A stretch of DNA of 64,000 bases, from positions 2,163,747-2,227,746 of the forward strand of contig NZ_CM001484.1 of the NCBI RefSeq assembly GCF_000243395.2, read 5' to 3'. The DNA is from Saccharomonospora glauca K62. GTDB taxonomy: Bacteria > Actinomycetota > Actinomycetes > Mycobacteriales > Pseudonocardiaceae. The position numbers were made by a program, and so were the translations under genes. The notes under the pieces are model-generated. The model saw only the letters and a program-made list of their open reading frames with translations, ran no database searches and had not been told where the DNA came from. Every line of letters starts with the position of its first letter. Position 1 is the stretch's first letter. This document shows, in pieces, positions 16,754 through 26,006 of the stretch.

Positions 16754-18955
16754 GTGAGACGAGGGTCGGCGAGGTGGAGTTTCCTCTCGACGGCGGTCGT
16801 GGTGCTGGTGTCCACGCTGCTCGTCATGGTGTCGCCGGTGGAAAGTGGCGCCGCGGAACACGGTGAGCTGTCGTTGCGGGTGCTGTCGGGCCGCGCCGAC
16901 ATGGTGACCGCGGGCGACGCGTTGCTCCAGGTACGGGTCGCGAGGAGGATTCCGGTGTCCGCCGTCGCCGTGCGGGTCAACGGAACCGACGTCACCGACC
17001 AGTTCACTGTGGACTACGGGACTCGAACGCTCACCGGCCGCGTGAGTGGCTTGCGGGTGGGGCGTAACGACGTCACGGCCTTCGTGCCCGGAGGGGGACG
17101 TCCTCGCGCGCAGCTCACCCTGACCAACTATCCCGCCGTCGGGCCCGTCTTCTCCGGACCCCACCAACAGCCGTTCGCCTGCGAGACCACGAAGTTCCGA
17201 CTGCCGGTCCTCGGCGAGACGCTCGGCGAACCGATCGACGAGAACTGTTCGATCGAGACGAGAGTGGACTACTTCTACCGCACCAGCGGCAACGCCTTCG
17301 CTCCGTGGCCCGCGAACGCCGCCGACTACCCCGACGACCTCGTGTCGACCACGACGTCCGAAGGCAAGCGGGTGCCCTACGTGGTCCGGATGGAGACCGG
17401 AACGCTCAACCGTGGCATCTACCAGATGACGGTGTTGCACGACCCGCTCGCGGAACCGGAGCCCGGCCCCACCTCGCCCCCGAAGGGGTGGAACGGGCGA
17501 GCCATCTACACGCTCGGCGGAGGCTGTGTCAACGGCTGGTACCGGCAGGGCGACACCACCGGTGGGGTCACCGACGACTTCATGCTCAGCCGTGGCTACG
17601 GCGTCATGTCGTCGTCGCTCAACGTCTACGGCGCCAACTGCGCGGACGTCACGGCGGCGGAGACGGCGATGATGGTGAAGGAACGTTTCGTCGAGAACTA
17701 CGGTCCGATCCGGCACACCATCGGATACGGGTGCTCGGGAGGCTCGTACCAGGCACACCAGATCGTCGACAACTATCCGGGAATCTTCGACGGCATCATC
17801 GTGGGGTGCTCGTTCCCCGAGGTGGGGTTCGGGACGGTCAATTTCATCACGGACGCCTGGCTGCTGCACGAGTACTTCACCGGAAGCGACCTCGACTGGT
17901 CGATGGAACAGAAACGCGCCGTCACGGGATTCCTGCGGTACGAGACGGCGCCGAACGTGGCCGTCGGGGCGCGTCGCATCTCCCCGACGGCGTACTGCGA
18001 CATGGTTCCCGCCGAGCAGCGGTACCACCCGGAGACCAATCCCGACGGCGTGCGGTGCGGGGTGTACGACCACGCGGTCAACGTGTACGGCCGCGACCCC
18101 GAGACGGGATTCGCACGCAGACCGCTCGACAACGTGGGCGTCCAGTACGGACTGAAGGCCCTCAACGACGGCGTCATCACGGTCGAGGAGTTCCTCGACC
18201 TGAACGCGAACATCGGTGGTTTCGACCACGACGCCAACCTCGTGCCCGAACGCACGGAGGGCGATCTCGACGCGATCCGTATCGCCTACCGCACCGGACG
18301 GCTCACGAACGGCGGCGGTGGGCTCGCCACCGTCCCGATCATCGACTACCGCGCGTACACCGACGACAGTCCCAACGGCGACATCCACGTGCGCTACCAC
18401 ACCTTCTCGATGCGGGAACGGTTGCGCGCGGCCAACGGTTCGGCGGCCAACCACGTCAGTCTGCTCGAGGACAATCGCTACGGCGGGTTCAGCACGCGCA
18501 GTCCTCTGCTGCGCAGCGCCATCGTCAACATGGACCGATGGTTGACCAACTTGGAGAAATCAGGGGCGGCTCCTTTCGACATCGACGACATCGCTGAGGC
18601 GAAACCCGCGTCGTTGCGGGAGGGCTGCTATTCCCGCGACGAGGAGCCCGTCTTCGTGGCGCAGCCCTTGGACCGCGATCCGGCGAGTGAGTGCGAACAG
18701 TGGTATCCGTCGGCGTCCTTCCCCCGTGAGGTGGCGGGGGAGAGCGTGGCCGCCGACATCATCAAGTGCAGTCTCAAACCGGTGGACCCGGCGGACTACG
18801 AGGTCGCGTTCACCGACGAGCAATGGCGGCGGTTACGCGAGATCTTCCCCGACGGGGTGTGCGATTACTCCCGGCCGGGGGTGCAGCAGCAGGGACTGCA
18901 GGGCACGTGGCTGCGCTATCCGATAGCGGGAGTGGCTCAGAGCACCGACCGGTAG
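16754..18955 (+). CDS. Secreted DUF6351-family hydrolase (alpha/beta-hydrolase-like)
   Basis: A 733-residue protein with a signal peptide: basic start MRRGSARW, hydrophobic core FLSTAVVVLVSTLLVMV, then a likely cleavage near ESGAAEHG. An Ig-like beta domain follows (about residues 35-120), then a large hydrolase domain with GYGCSGGSYQAHQIVDNY, where GCSGG fits the nucleophile elbow G-X-S-X-G. Many cysteines suit an extracellular protein. The family resembles tannase/feruloyl-esterase-like enzymes, but its substrate is unknown. GTG 16754 has GGGAGG five bases upstream. Its last 19 bases overlap the convergent glycosyltransferase gene. Confidence 0.85.
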   Translation: MRRGSARWSFLSTAVVVLVSTLLVMVSPVESGAAEHGELSLRVLSGRADMVTAGDALLQVRVARRIPVSAVAVRVNGTDVTDQFTVDYGTRTLTGRVSGLRVGRNDVTAFVPGGGRPRAQLTLTNYPAVGPVFSGPHQQPFACETTKFRLPVLGETLGEPIDENCSIETRVDYFYRTSGNAFAPWPANAADYPDDLVSTTTSEGKRVPYVVRMETGTLNRGIYQMTVLHDPLAEPEPGPTSPPKGWNGRAIYTLGGGCVNGWYRQGDTTGGVTDDFMLSRGYGVMSSSLNVYGANCADVTAAETAMMVKERFVENYGPIRHTIGYGCSGGSYQAHQIVDNYPGIFDGIIVGCSFPEVGFGTVNFITDAWLLHEYFTGSDLDWSMEQKRAVTGFLRYETAPNVAVGARRISPTAYCDMVPAEQRYHPETNPDGVRCGVYDHAVNVYGRDPETGFARRPLDNVGVQYGLKALNDGVITVEEFLDLNANIGGFDHDANLVPERTEGDLDAIRIAYRTGRLTNGGGGLATVPIIDYRAYTDDSPNGDIHVRYHTFSMRERLRAANGSAANHVSLLEDNRYGGFSTRSPLLRSAIVNMDRWLTNLEKSGAAPFDIDDIAEAKPASLREGCYSRDEEPVFVAQPLDRDPASECEQWYPSASFPREVAGESVAADIIKCSLKPVDPADYEVAFTDEQWRRLREIFPDGVCDYSRPGVQQQGLQGTWLRYPIAGVAQSTDR

Positions 18956-19959
18956 ATCCGCTCGTAGCGGTCGGCCATCATCTCGACGTCGAAGCGGAGC
19001 TCGGCTTCCCGACGGCAGTCGTGGGGGGAGAGCTCGTCGACGCGTTGGATGGCCAGGCTCAGGTTCTCGACGTCGTCGCACACGTATCCGGTCCGGCCGT
19101 GGGTGACGACTTCGGGGACCGAGCCCCGCCGGAAGCCGACCACCGGGGTGCCGCATGCCATGGCCTCGACCATGACGATGCCGAAGGGTTCCTCCCAGCA
19201 GACGGGGAAGACGAGGCAGCGGGCGCCCTGGAGCAGTTCCACCTTGGTGGCGCGATCGGCCTCCCCGAGCCATTCGACCCCCTCGCCGAGCAGGGGAGCG
19301 ATCTCGCGGTCGAAGTAGGCTTTCTCCTCGGGTTCGCGGCACTTCGCGGCGATCTTGAGGTGGATTCCGGCGCGGCGAGCCGCGGCGATGGCCTGGGGGA
19401 TGCCCTTCTCGGGGCAGGATCGTCCGAGGAAGAGCGCGTAGTCGTCCTTGTCCTCGCGGAAGGGGAAACGGTCCACGCGAACGGCATTGTGGACGGTGCC
19501 GACCCAGTTGAGGTCCGGGGAGAGTCGTCGCTGGGCGTCCGAGACGGCGACGAGGTGCACGCTGTCGCCCAGACCGCGGTAGTACCGGCCCATCTCGCCG
19601 TTCACGGGCCCGTGGGCGGTGAGAACGGTCGGCATGGTGCGGCCGCGTGCCATGAGGGGGCCCGCGAGGCTGTGGTCGTGCACGACGTCCGGGTCGATCT
19701 TCTCGATGATCTCGGTCAGTTCCGCGGCGTGCGTCACTTCGGGAAGCACCTGGCCGAGCCGATCCTCGTTCGGCCGGTCGTAGGTCGGCACGAAGTCGGC
19801 GGGGGTGCCGTTACGGCCGACGCCGACGAGGGTGATGTCCAGTCCGCGGAGGGTGAGCTGTTCGATGAGATCGCTGGCCATGGCCTCGATGCCACCGTAG
19901 GCGGTGGGAGGAAGCTCGAACCACGGGGGAGCGATCATAGCGATTCTGGGTTCTCTCAT
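18937..19959 (-). CDS. GT4-family glycosyltransferase
   Basis: A 340-residue GT-B glycosyltransferase. The N-terminal domain starts RIAMIAPPWFELPPTAYGGIE and has DPDVVHDHSLAGPL. The C-terminal domain has YALFLGRSCPEKGIPQAI and the EX7E motif in EEPFGIVMVEAMACGTPVV. The YGGIE start is typical of the branch often annotated as SqdX/mannosyltransferase-like. It lies 60 bases downstream of the glycogen-debranching-like gene on the same strand, so the two are probably co-expressed. A role in making or trimming a glucan or glycoconjugate is inferred. Donor and acceptor are unknown. Confidence 0.91.
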   Translation of the reverse strand: MREPRIAMIAPPWFELPPTAYGGIEAMASDLIEQLTLRGLDITLVGVGRNGTPADFVPTYDRPNEDRLGQVLPEVTHAAELTEIIEKIDPDVVHDHSLAGPLMARGRTMPTVLTAHGPVNGEMGRYYRGLGDSVHLVAVSDAQRRLSPDLNWVGTVHNAVRVDRFPFREDKDDYALFLGRSCPEKGIPQAIAAARRAGIHLKIAAKCREPEEKAYFDREIAPLLGEGVEWLGEADRATKVELLQGARCLVFPVCWEEPFGIVMVEAMACGTPVVGFRRGSVPEVVTHGRTGYVCDDVENLSLAIQRVDELSPHDCRREAELRFDVEMMADRYERIYRSVL

Positions 19960-20019
19960 GTTGGCCCCAATTCCCGTGGGGGGATGGGGTAAACGACGCG
20001 GTCGCCAATGTCCTTCGAC

Positions 20020-22092
20020 CTAATGAATTAATTCGATACCTGACGGCAGATGGCCGACGCGGACTTCGGTTCCCCTCGCTTCGACGGAAATGCGACTTCC
20101 CCCGAGCGGAACGTCGTCGATCAGCAACGCCCCGAAGGATTCCGGGAGCGCGGGGGAGACCCGGAGCCTGCGGTGGGGGAGCGAGGGCTGGAACCGCAGC
20201 AGTGTGCGGAGCAGGTGCACCGGCGCGGCCGAGGCCCACGCCTGGGGCGAGCAGGAGGTGGGGTAGGGGACGGGAGTGTCGTACTCGGAACGGTCGAAAC
20301 CGCACATGAGCTCGGGAAGTCTGCCGTCGAACGCGTCGGCGGCGTCGAAGATCGCCACGGCGACGCGCTGGGCGTGCTCGACGAACCCGTAACGCATGAG
20401 GCCCGCCGCGATCAGGGCGTTGTCGTGCGGCCACACGGAGCCGTTGTGGTAGCTCATCGGGTTGTAGGCGCCCATGTCCGACGCCAGCGTGCGAATTCCC
20501 CAGCCGCTGAACATTTGGGGGGACAGCAGGGAATTCGCGACGGAGGTCGCGCGGGACTCGTCGACGATTCCCGTCCACAGACAGTGACCGATATTTGACG
20601 CTACGGAATCGATGGGTCGTTTGTCGCCGTCGAGCCCCAGTGCGTAACGGCCGAGTTCGGGCAGCCAGAACCGTTCGTTGAATCGCTTTTTCAACTCGGC
20701 GGCCCGATGTCGCCAGTACCGGCCGCCCTCGTGGTCGCCGAAGTCCTCGGCCAGCTCCGCCCTCGCCGTGAACGCGCCGTAGACGTAGCCCTGCACCTCG
20801 CACAGGGCGATGGGGGAGCGGGCGATGGTACCGTCGGCGAAGTTCACCCCGTCCCAGGAGTCCTTCCAGCCCTGGTTGACGAGTCCACGTTCCGTGGCGC
20901 GGTGGTACTCGACGAACCCGTCGCCGTCGCGGTCGCCGTAGTCGTCGATCCAGGCGAGCGCGCGATCGGCGTGGTCGAGCAGTGCCTCGACGCGGTCCCT
21001 GCCGATGCCCCACCGGCTGAGTTCGCCGAGCAGCATGACGAACAGCGGGGTGGCGTCCACGGTGCCGAAGTAGATGTGGCTGCCGCCGAGGGCCAGGGAG
21101 GCGTCGGCGCCGAAGCGCACCTCGTGCAGGATGCGTCCGGGTTCCTCCTCGCTGTCCGGGTCGACCTTGGTGCCCTGGTGGTGGGCGAGGGTCTGTACGG
21201 TGCCGAGGGCGAGCGTGGGGTCGATGGCCAACGACATGAACGACGCCAGCAGCGAGTCCCTCCCGAACAGCGCCATGAACCACGGCGCGCCCGCGGCGAC
21301 GGCGACGTCGTTGGGGCGTTCGGGGTCGAACATGCGCAGGGCACCGAGGTCCTCGCGGCTGCGTTGCAGGGTGGTGGCGAGGGCTCGGTTGTCGGAGTAC
21401 CGCAGCACGGGGCTCTCCTCGCGCCAGCGGCGGGCGAGCACGGCGGGCCGGGAGTGTTCGACCGGGCGTTCCCTGGGGAACAGCGGGGCGATCGGGGTGC
21501 CGTCGATGACGGGCAGGGCCGCCACGGAGGCGTACCACTCCTCGCCGGGAGCGACGGTGACGCGGAAGCTGACGCGGTCGCGGGAGTAGTCGGCGGGGCT
21601 GCCGTCCAGGGTCTGCCCGGTGATCCGCACGCCCCTGCTGGTGGAGTCGAGGTATCGGGTCAGGTGGAGCCCCGTGCCGGTGACCTCCACCGCGTGGTGT
21701 CCCTTGTCGCGGATGCGGCCCGCCTTGACCTCGAACACGTCGGCGAAGTCCGCGGTCACCCGCACGCCGACGGTGCAGGTGACCTTCGTGCGGCCGTAGT
21801 TGCGGAGGATGAGGTCCTCGCGCATGCCGCCGCCGACGTAGCGTTCGCGGCGCACCAGCAGCGAGCTCTCACCCTCACCCTCGCCGGAGTGGGCGCGGCC
21901 GACGAACCGGGCGTGGAACGGCTCGGGAATCTGCACGGTGATCGGCTCGACGGGACGGCCGTCGACGCGCAGGTTCCAGCCGGACAGGATGCGGGTGTCC
22001 TGGTAGAACGTGCCCTGCGCGAGCGCGTCGCCGAACTCGCCGTCGTCGCCGCACACGCAGAACGAGGTTCCGTGGACGAGGGTCACGGTCAT
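20020..22092 (-). CDS. Glycogen-debranching-type (amylo-alpha-1,6-glucosidase-like) protein
   Basis: A 690-residue cytoplasmic protein. The N-terminal beta domain (about residues 1-200) matches the glycogen debranching enzyme N-terminal type, with QGTFYQDTRILSGWNLRVDG. The C-terminal (alpha/alpha)6 barrel shows APWFMALFGRDSLLAS, GWKDSWDGVNFADG, YHNGSVWPHDNALIAAGL and YPTSCSPQAWASAAP, the acidic and Trp segments of the catalytic cleft. Relatives hydrolyse alpha-glucan branches or related glycosides. It is followed by the GT4 gene. It is isolated from classical glg genes, so a role outside bulk glycogen is possible. Confidence 0.9.
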   Translation of the reverse strand: MTVTLVHGTSFCVCGDDGEFGDALAQGTFYQDTRILSGWNLRVDGRPVEPITVQIPEPFHARFVGRAHSGEGEGESSLLVRRERYVGGGMREDLILRNYGRTKVTCTVGVRVTADFADVFEVKAGRIRDKGHHAVEVTGTGLHLTRYLDSTSRGVRITGQTLDGSPADYSRDRVSFRVTVAPGEEWYASVAALPVIDGTPIAPLFPRERPVEHSRPAVLARRWREESPVLRYSDNRALATTLQRSREDLGALRMFDPERPNDVAVAAGAPWFMALFGRDSLLASFMSLAIDPTLALGTVQTLAHHQGTKVDPDSEEEPGRILHEVRFGADASLALGGSHIYFGTVDATPLFVMLLGELSRWGIGRDRVEALLDHADRALAWIDDYGDRDGDGFVEYHRATERGLVNQGWKDSWDGVNFADGTIARSPIALCEVQGYVYGAFTARAELAEDFGDHEGGRYWRHRAAELKKRFNERFWLPELGRYALGLDGDKRPIDSVASNIGHCLWTGIVDESRATSVANSLLSPQMFSGWGIRTLASDMGAYNPMSYHNGSVWPHDNALIAAGLMRYGFVEHAQRVAVAIFDAADAFDGRLPELMCGFDRSEYDTPVPYPTSCSPQAWASAAPVHLLRTLLRFQPSLPHRRLRVSPALPESFGALLIDDVPLGGSRISVEARGTEVRVGHLPSGIELIH

Positions 22093-22137
22093 GCCAGGAC
22101 CTCCTCGGCGTGGTCGTTCCAGATCACGACCGCGGGG

Positions 22138-22668
22138 TCAGTGCTCGGAGCCTTCCTGCCACTCGTACACGCCCGCGCCGAGGGCGTAGGACAGATGACC
22201 GCCGAGCGCGCCGCCCGTCGCGACCGCGGCCAGGCCGAGGACGCTCCACAGTGTTCCGGCGCCGTGAGAGCCTCGGGTCCGGCAGCGATGTGAGGAAAGG
22301 TAACACGCTTCCGCGGCGAGATTGGCCAGTAAGTGAAGCAGGCCGACGCGTCGCTGCACGGTGGACAGTCGGGAGAACTCGGCCAGTCCGGTGACGACGG
22401 CGGCCGGTGCGGTGAGAATCCCGAGAGCGACGAGTCGGCGCGCGGCTCTGCGATCGCCGAGGAGGTCGAACACGGCGGAGCAGACCCAGGCCCCGATGGG
22501 CACGGTGACGAGCAGTGGGTGTGCGGGGTGTCCGATCCAGGCGCCGCGCAGGGTTTTGTCCACGATGTCGTTCCGCAACAGCCGGCGCAGCCGGTGGGCG
22601 AGTGCCTCGGCCACGTCGTCGATGCGGTCCACGGACTCGGAGGCGCGAAGTAGTCGAGGGAGTGTCAT
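22138..22668 (-). CDS. DUF2231 membrane protein
   Basis: A 176-residue protein from ATG 22668. A helical N-terminus (LLRASESVDRIDDVAEALAHRL) is followed by the family's GAWIGHPAHPLLVTVPIGAWVCS segment and four hydrophobic helices. The frame extends in sense to TTG 22764 (adding 32 residues), and neither start has a convincing ribosome-binding site, so the N-terminus is uncertain. DUF2231 proteins are small membrane proteins of unknown role, sometimes fused to ferredoxin or cytochrome domains; no such domain is present here. It ends 45 bases upstream of the debranching-type gene on the same strand. Confidence 0.82.
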   Translation of the reverse strand: MTLPRLLRASESVDRIDDVAEALAHRLRRLLRNDIVDKTLRGAWIGHPAHPLLVTVPIGAWVCSAVFDLLGDRRAARRLVALGILTAPAAVVTGLAEFSRLSTVQRRVGLLHLLANLAAEACYLSSHRCRTRGSHGAGTLWSVLGLAAVATGGALGGHLSYALGAGVYEWQEGSEH

Positions 22669-22790
22669 CTGGGCTGTGGTACCCGCTTCCGCGGTGGTCA
22701 ATCCGGAGGCACGAACTTCGGCCACTCCGGTGATGTCGAGCTCGGACCGGTAACGGAGCGGCAATCACCGGATCGAGTGACACGCAATGT

Positions 22791-22806
22791 GTATAACGAC
22801 CTATAC
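22791..22806. repeat. Copy 2 of the GTATAACGNCCTATAC element
   Basis: GTATAACGACCTATAC followed by GCGGGGGCTTTGGG and, further on, GTACCACG. It lies between the divergent DUF2231 gene and the hypothetical gene at 22880. The core is identical to the copy at 43899, and similarity to that copy continues for roughly 60 bases downstream. Confidence 0.8.
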
Positions 22807-22879
22807 GCGGGGGCTTTGGGAAGACCGAACCGCCTCTGTACCACGCATGTGACAGTCAACTCCGGGTATCCACACAAGC

Positions 22880-23233
22880 ATGGGGCTGGAGAACATCTGG
22901 GTGGCCACACTCACCGGTGGACTGATCAGGGCCGACTGCATCGTGGGTGTCGAAAGCCATCAGACCCCGGAGTTGACGGGCAAACCGGCGCGCTGGCTGC
23001 TCGACATCACGCTCGCCGTGCCCGCGGGCAGCGGTACGGGGGACGGGTGGGAGATCTCCCAACTCCACCGCACGTTGGCGCAGACCGACAGCTACCCGGC
23101 CCATGCGGCGGAGGAGCTCGCCCGCACCCTCGACCGGTTGCGGCGCGACGGCTCGGCGGGCCTGTTGCGAGCCGTCACCCGCCACGAGAGCCTCCGGTTC
23201 GAGTTCCTCCCATTCGACCGGGACGATTCGTGA
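22880..23233 (+). CDS. Hypothetical protein
   Basis: A 117-residue protein of unknown family. It starts MGLENIWVATLTGGLIRADC and shows an alternating beta pattern (RWLLDITLAVPAG), then a helix (AHAAEELARTLDRLRRD) and an acidic end. GC-rich third codon positions support coding. No good ribosome-binding site precedes ATG 22880, so the message may be nearly leaderless or the start may differ. It is convergent with the BASS transporter gene, whose stop lies 3 bases beyond. The repeat copy 2 lies 74 bases upstream and may control it. Confidence 0.7.
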   Translation: MGLENIWVATLTGGLIRADCIVGVESHQTPELTGKPARWLLDITLAVPAGSGTGDGWEISQLHRTLAQTDSYPAHAAEELARTLDRLRRDGSAGLLRAVTRHESLRFEFLPFDRDDS

Positions 23234-23235
23234 CC

Positions 23236-24204
23236 TCACGCGGGTTCGGACCGCTGTTGCGGTTCGCGTACCGGGTGCCTGGCCCAGTAGGTCGCCAACG
23301 CCGCGCCGGACACGTTGTGCCACACCGAGAACAGTGCGGCGGGCAACGCGGCCAGCGGGGTGAAGTGGGTGGTCGCGAGGCTGGCCGACAGCCCGGAGTT
23401 CTGCATCCCGACCTCCACGCTCACCGCGCGACACGCGGTCTCGTCGAGGCGGGCCACCTTCGCGACGAGGTAACCCAGCCCCAGGCCCAGCCCGTTGTGC
23501 ACGATGACCGCCCCGACGAGCAGCAGCCCACTGGTGACCACCACGTCGGCGTTGGCCCCGACGACCCCGGCGACCACGACGACGACGCCGGTGACCGACA
23601 CCAGCGGTAGGTACGGCGTCACCCGGTCCACGAGCGCCCCGGCCAGGGCCCGCACGACCACGCCCGCCAGCACGGGGACGAGCACCACCTGCACGATCGA
23701 GAAGAACAGGTCCCCGAAGCCCACGGGCAGCTCCGAGCCCGCGAGCCACAGCACCCACAGCGGCGTGATCAGCGGTGCCAGCATCGTGGCTATGGAGGTG
23801 AGCGTCACCGACAGGGCGACGTCGCCGCGGGCGAGGTAGACGATGACGTTGGACGCGGTGCCTCCGGGGGCGGCGCCCACCAGCACCATCCCGGCCAGTA
23901 GCAGGCCGGAGAGCCCGAACAACCAGCTCACCGCCACCGCCGCCAGCGGCATGACGAGGAACTGCGAGCACAGGCCGATCAGTACGGCCCACGGGCGGCG
24001 CAACACCAGCGCGAAGTCGTTGACCCGCAGCGTCAGCCCCATCCCGAACATGATCACGCCCAGCAGCACGGGCACGGCGTCGGACAGTACCGCCGTCTGG
24101 TCGGGCAGTGCCAGCCCGACCAGCCCGCCGAGGAGCACGAGGACCGCGAACCAGCGGGAGACGAAGTCGGCCAGCGCCGCGATCGGACCACGTCGGGTGC
24201 TCAT
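23236..24204 (-). CDS. Bile acid:sodium symporter (BASS/SBF) family transporter
   Basis: A 322-residue membrane protein with about nine or ten hydrophobic helices. Conserved SBF features are the GMGLTLRVNDFALVLRRP helix near residue 54, the GLLLAGMVLVGAAPGGTASNV crossover segment and the C-terminal EVGMQNSGLSASLATTHF. Members import organic anions with Na+; substrates range from bile acids to pantothenate and pyruvate, and this one's is unknown. ATG 24204 has GAAGGGG seven bases upstream. It is divergent from the SRPBCC gene at 24378. The end of the protein is hydrophilic (VREPQQRSEPA). Confidence 0.92.
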   Translation of the reverse strand: MSTRRGPIAALADFVSRWFAVLVLLGGLVGLALPDQTAVLSDAVPVLLGVIMFGMGLTLRVNDFALVLRRPWAVLIGLCSQFLVMPLAAVAVSWLFGLSGLLLAGMVLVGAAPGGTASNVIVYLARGDVALSVTLTSIATMLAPLITPLWVLWLAGSELPVGFGDLFFSIVQVVLVPVLAGVVVRALAGALVDRVTPYLPLVSVTGVVVVVAGVVGANADVVVTSGLLLVGAVIVHNGLGLGLGYLVAKVARLDETACRAVSVEVGMQNSGLSASLATTHFTPLAALPAALFSVWHNVSGAALATYWARHPVREPQQRSEPA

Positions 24205-24377
24205 GATCCCCTTCCGAGTGTCGAAGCGAGAGCCACACTCTACGGCGCACGGCGACCACGGTGAACCGGGTGAAGCCCGGATCACCTCGCTGCGAAGCCG
24301 CGCGGTGCCGCCACCGTGTCGAAAAGGAGTCAACCGGCCGCGCTCCGGGTACTGCGGGACGTGGAGGTGGAGCGGAC

Positions 24378-24833
24378 ATGATCGAGGTGAGCCGGGTGAT
24401 GCCGGTGCGGCCGGAGCGGGTGTACGACGTGCTCGCCGACGGCTGGACGTACGCGGGGTGGGTGGTCGGTAACGCGCACATCCGGAAGGTGGACCCGTCG
24501 TGGCCCGCCGAGGGCAGCCGCATCTACCACAAGGCCGGGATGTGGCCCCTGCAGGTACCCGACGTCTCCACGGTGACGGCCGTCGCGCCCGGCCGGATGA
24601 TTGAGCTCGCCGCACGGCTGTGGGTGCTGGGGCGGGCGCGAATCCGGCTCACGCTGAGTTCCGCGGGCGAGCACGGCACCAGGGTCGTCATGGGTGAGGA
24701 GGCGGTCAGCGGCCCGGCGAGTCTCCTCCCGGAGTCCGTGCAGGCGCTGGCCCTCAAGCCCCGCAACCTGGAGGCGCTGGCGAGGCTGGAGGACATCGCC
24801 GTGAACCGCAGGCCCCGTTCCGGCTCCGGGTGA
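24378..24833 (+). CDS. SRPBCC-fold protein
   Basis: A 151-residue single START/Bet v1-like domain: N-terminal MIEVSRVMPVRPERVYDVL, central GSRIYHKAGMWPLQV, and VSTVTAVAPGRMIELAAR. Such proteins bind hydrophobic ligands in a helix-grip cavity; no catalytic motif is evident. ATG 24378 is preceded by GGAG. Its stop lies 6 bases from the stop of the convergent broken epimerase gene. It is not related in context to the polyketide aromatase at 1125. Confidence 0.85.
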   Translation: MIEVSRVMPVRPERVYDVLADGWTYAGWVVGNAHIRKVDPSWPAEGSRIYHKAGMWPLQVPDVSTVTAVAPGRMIELAARLWVLGRARIRLTLSSAGEHGTRVVMGEEAVSGPASLLPESVQALALKPRNLEALARLEDIAVNRRPRSGSG

Positions 24834-24839
24834 GGGCTG

Positions 24840-25930
24840 TCAGTCCTGCGACTGGTGGCTGGGACGGCCCCACGGCGCGGAGGCCCACCGTCTCCACAAC
24901 GGGGTCGTCGGCTCCGGTGCGAGCGCGGCACTGGAGGTGCCCGCGTGTTCCCGGAGCCCGGCCACCAGGCCGGCCACCGTCTCCGCCGCGTCATGGGCGG
25001 GAGCCCACTCCAGCTCGGTTCTCGCGCGGGTGGTGTCGACGAGCGCTGTGTGGTCGGCGAGTTCCAGCCAACCGGGGTGCAGCGGGTGGAGCCCGAGCCG
25101 CCACGCGAGGTCGAGCCCGGTCGAGGTGACCGTCTTGGGCACGGGGATTCGGTGGCCGCCCACCGCGGCGGCGAGGTCACGGGCGCGCAGCACGGTTCGG
25201 CGGCGAGGTTGAAGGCGCCGGTCACGTCGCGGTCGAGCGCGGCGACGACGGCGGCCGCGACGTCGTCGGCGTGGACGGCCTGCAGGCGCAAGCGGGGCCA
25301 CAGGGGCAGCGGGAGCCACGGCTTGCCGACCCACCCGCCGGGAATCAGGTCGCCAAGGAGGCGGCGGGCGAACTCTCCCGCCGCCTCGTGCTGCAGGATC
25401 ACGCACGGTCGGAGGCGGGTCACGGCGATGTCGGGATGCCGCCGGGTGAAGGAGTCCAGGTGGTGTTCCAGCCACACCTTGCCGCGGCTGTAGGCGCTGC
25501 CGGTGATGCCGTCGCGGGGCCAGCCCTCGCTCACCCGCGACCACCGGGGAGCGTCCGAGTAGACGGCCGCCGACGAGCCCACCACGAGCCGGGGTACGTT
25601 GGCGCGGGCCACGGCACGCAGGAGGTGGCGGGTGCCCGCGACGTTGGTGCGCCACATCGGCGGGTCGTCCCGCCGGGGGTGGATGGCCCACGCCAGGTGG
25701 ACGACCGCGTCGGCGTCGGCGAGGACGGCGGTGAGCCGAGCGACCTCACCGGGGTCGCCCAGGTCGCACGAGACCCAGTCGGCATGCCGGTAGGGCTCGC
25801 TGTCGAGTGGGGGGAACCGGCGGGCGAGACCGATCACGTGCCGGTCGGGGGTCAGGGCGAGCCGTCGCAGCAATGCCGTACCGACGTTGCCGGTCGCTCC
25901 GGTCACGACGATCGTGGGGCCCACTGCCAT
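24840..25930 (-). pseudogene. NAD(P)-dependent epimerase/dehydratase, frameshifted
   Basis: An extended SDR protein that needs two frames. From ATG 25930 it reads PTIVVTGATGNVGTALLRRL (Rossmann loop), VVHLAWAIHPR, GSSAAVYSD, then YSRGK (catalytic Tyr/Lys type). The frame fails after FNLAAEP at about 25193. The family continues in the next frame as VLRARDLAAAVGG and LELADHTALVDTTRARTELE, ending at TGA 24840. The total is 1091 bases, one short of a multiple of three, so a single missing G (as GAACCGG) in the coding strand explains it. It is either a recent mutation or a sequencing error. The shift removes roughly the last third, so the protein would probably not function. Confidence 0.85.
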
Positions 25931-25991
25931 GGTGTGGGAAGTCCCCGGTGGCGGCCGTGGTGAAACGCGGTGAGGGACGCGCGTGGTCGGT

Positions 25992-25997
25992 GTAGGG
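25992..25997 (+). promoter_or_regulatory. -10 box of a probable leaderless promoter
   Basis: TAGGGT nine bases before GTG 26007, with no ribosome-binding site in between. This is consistent with transcription starting at or next to the start codon. Confidence 0.45.
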
Positions 25998-26006
25998 TTT
26001 CGCCCA

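Noticed and set aside
22777..23610. Open frame reading through repeat copy 2 and antisense to the BASS transporter
   Set aside because: Most of it is antisense shadow of the transporter; the repeat is conserved as DNA between intergenic sites, not as part of a protein family.
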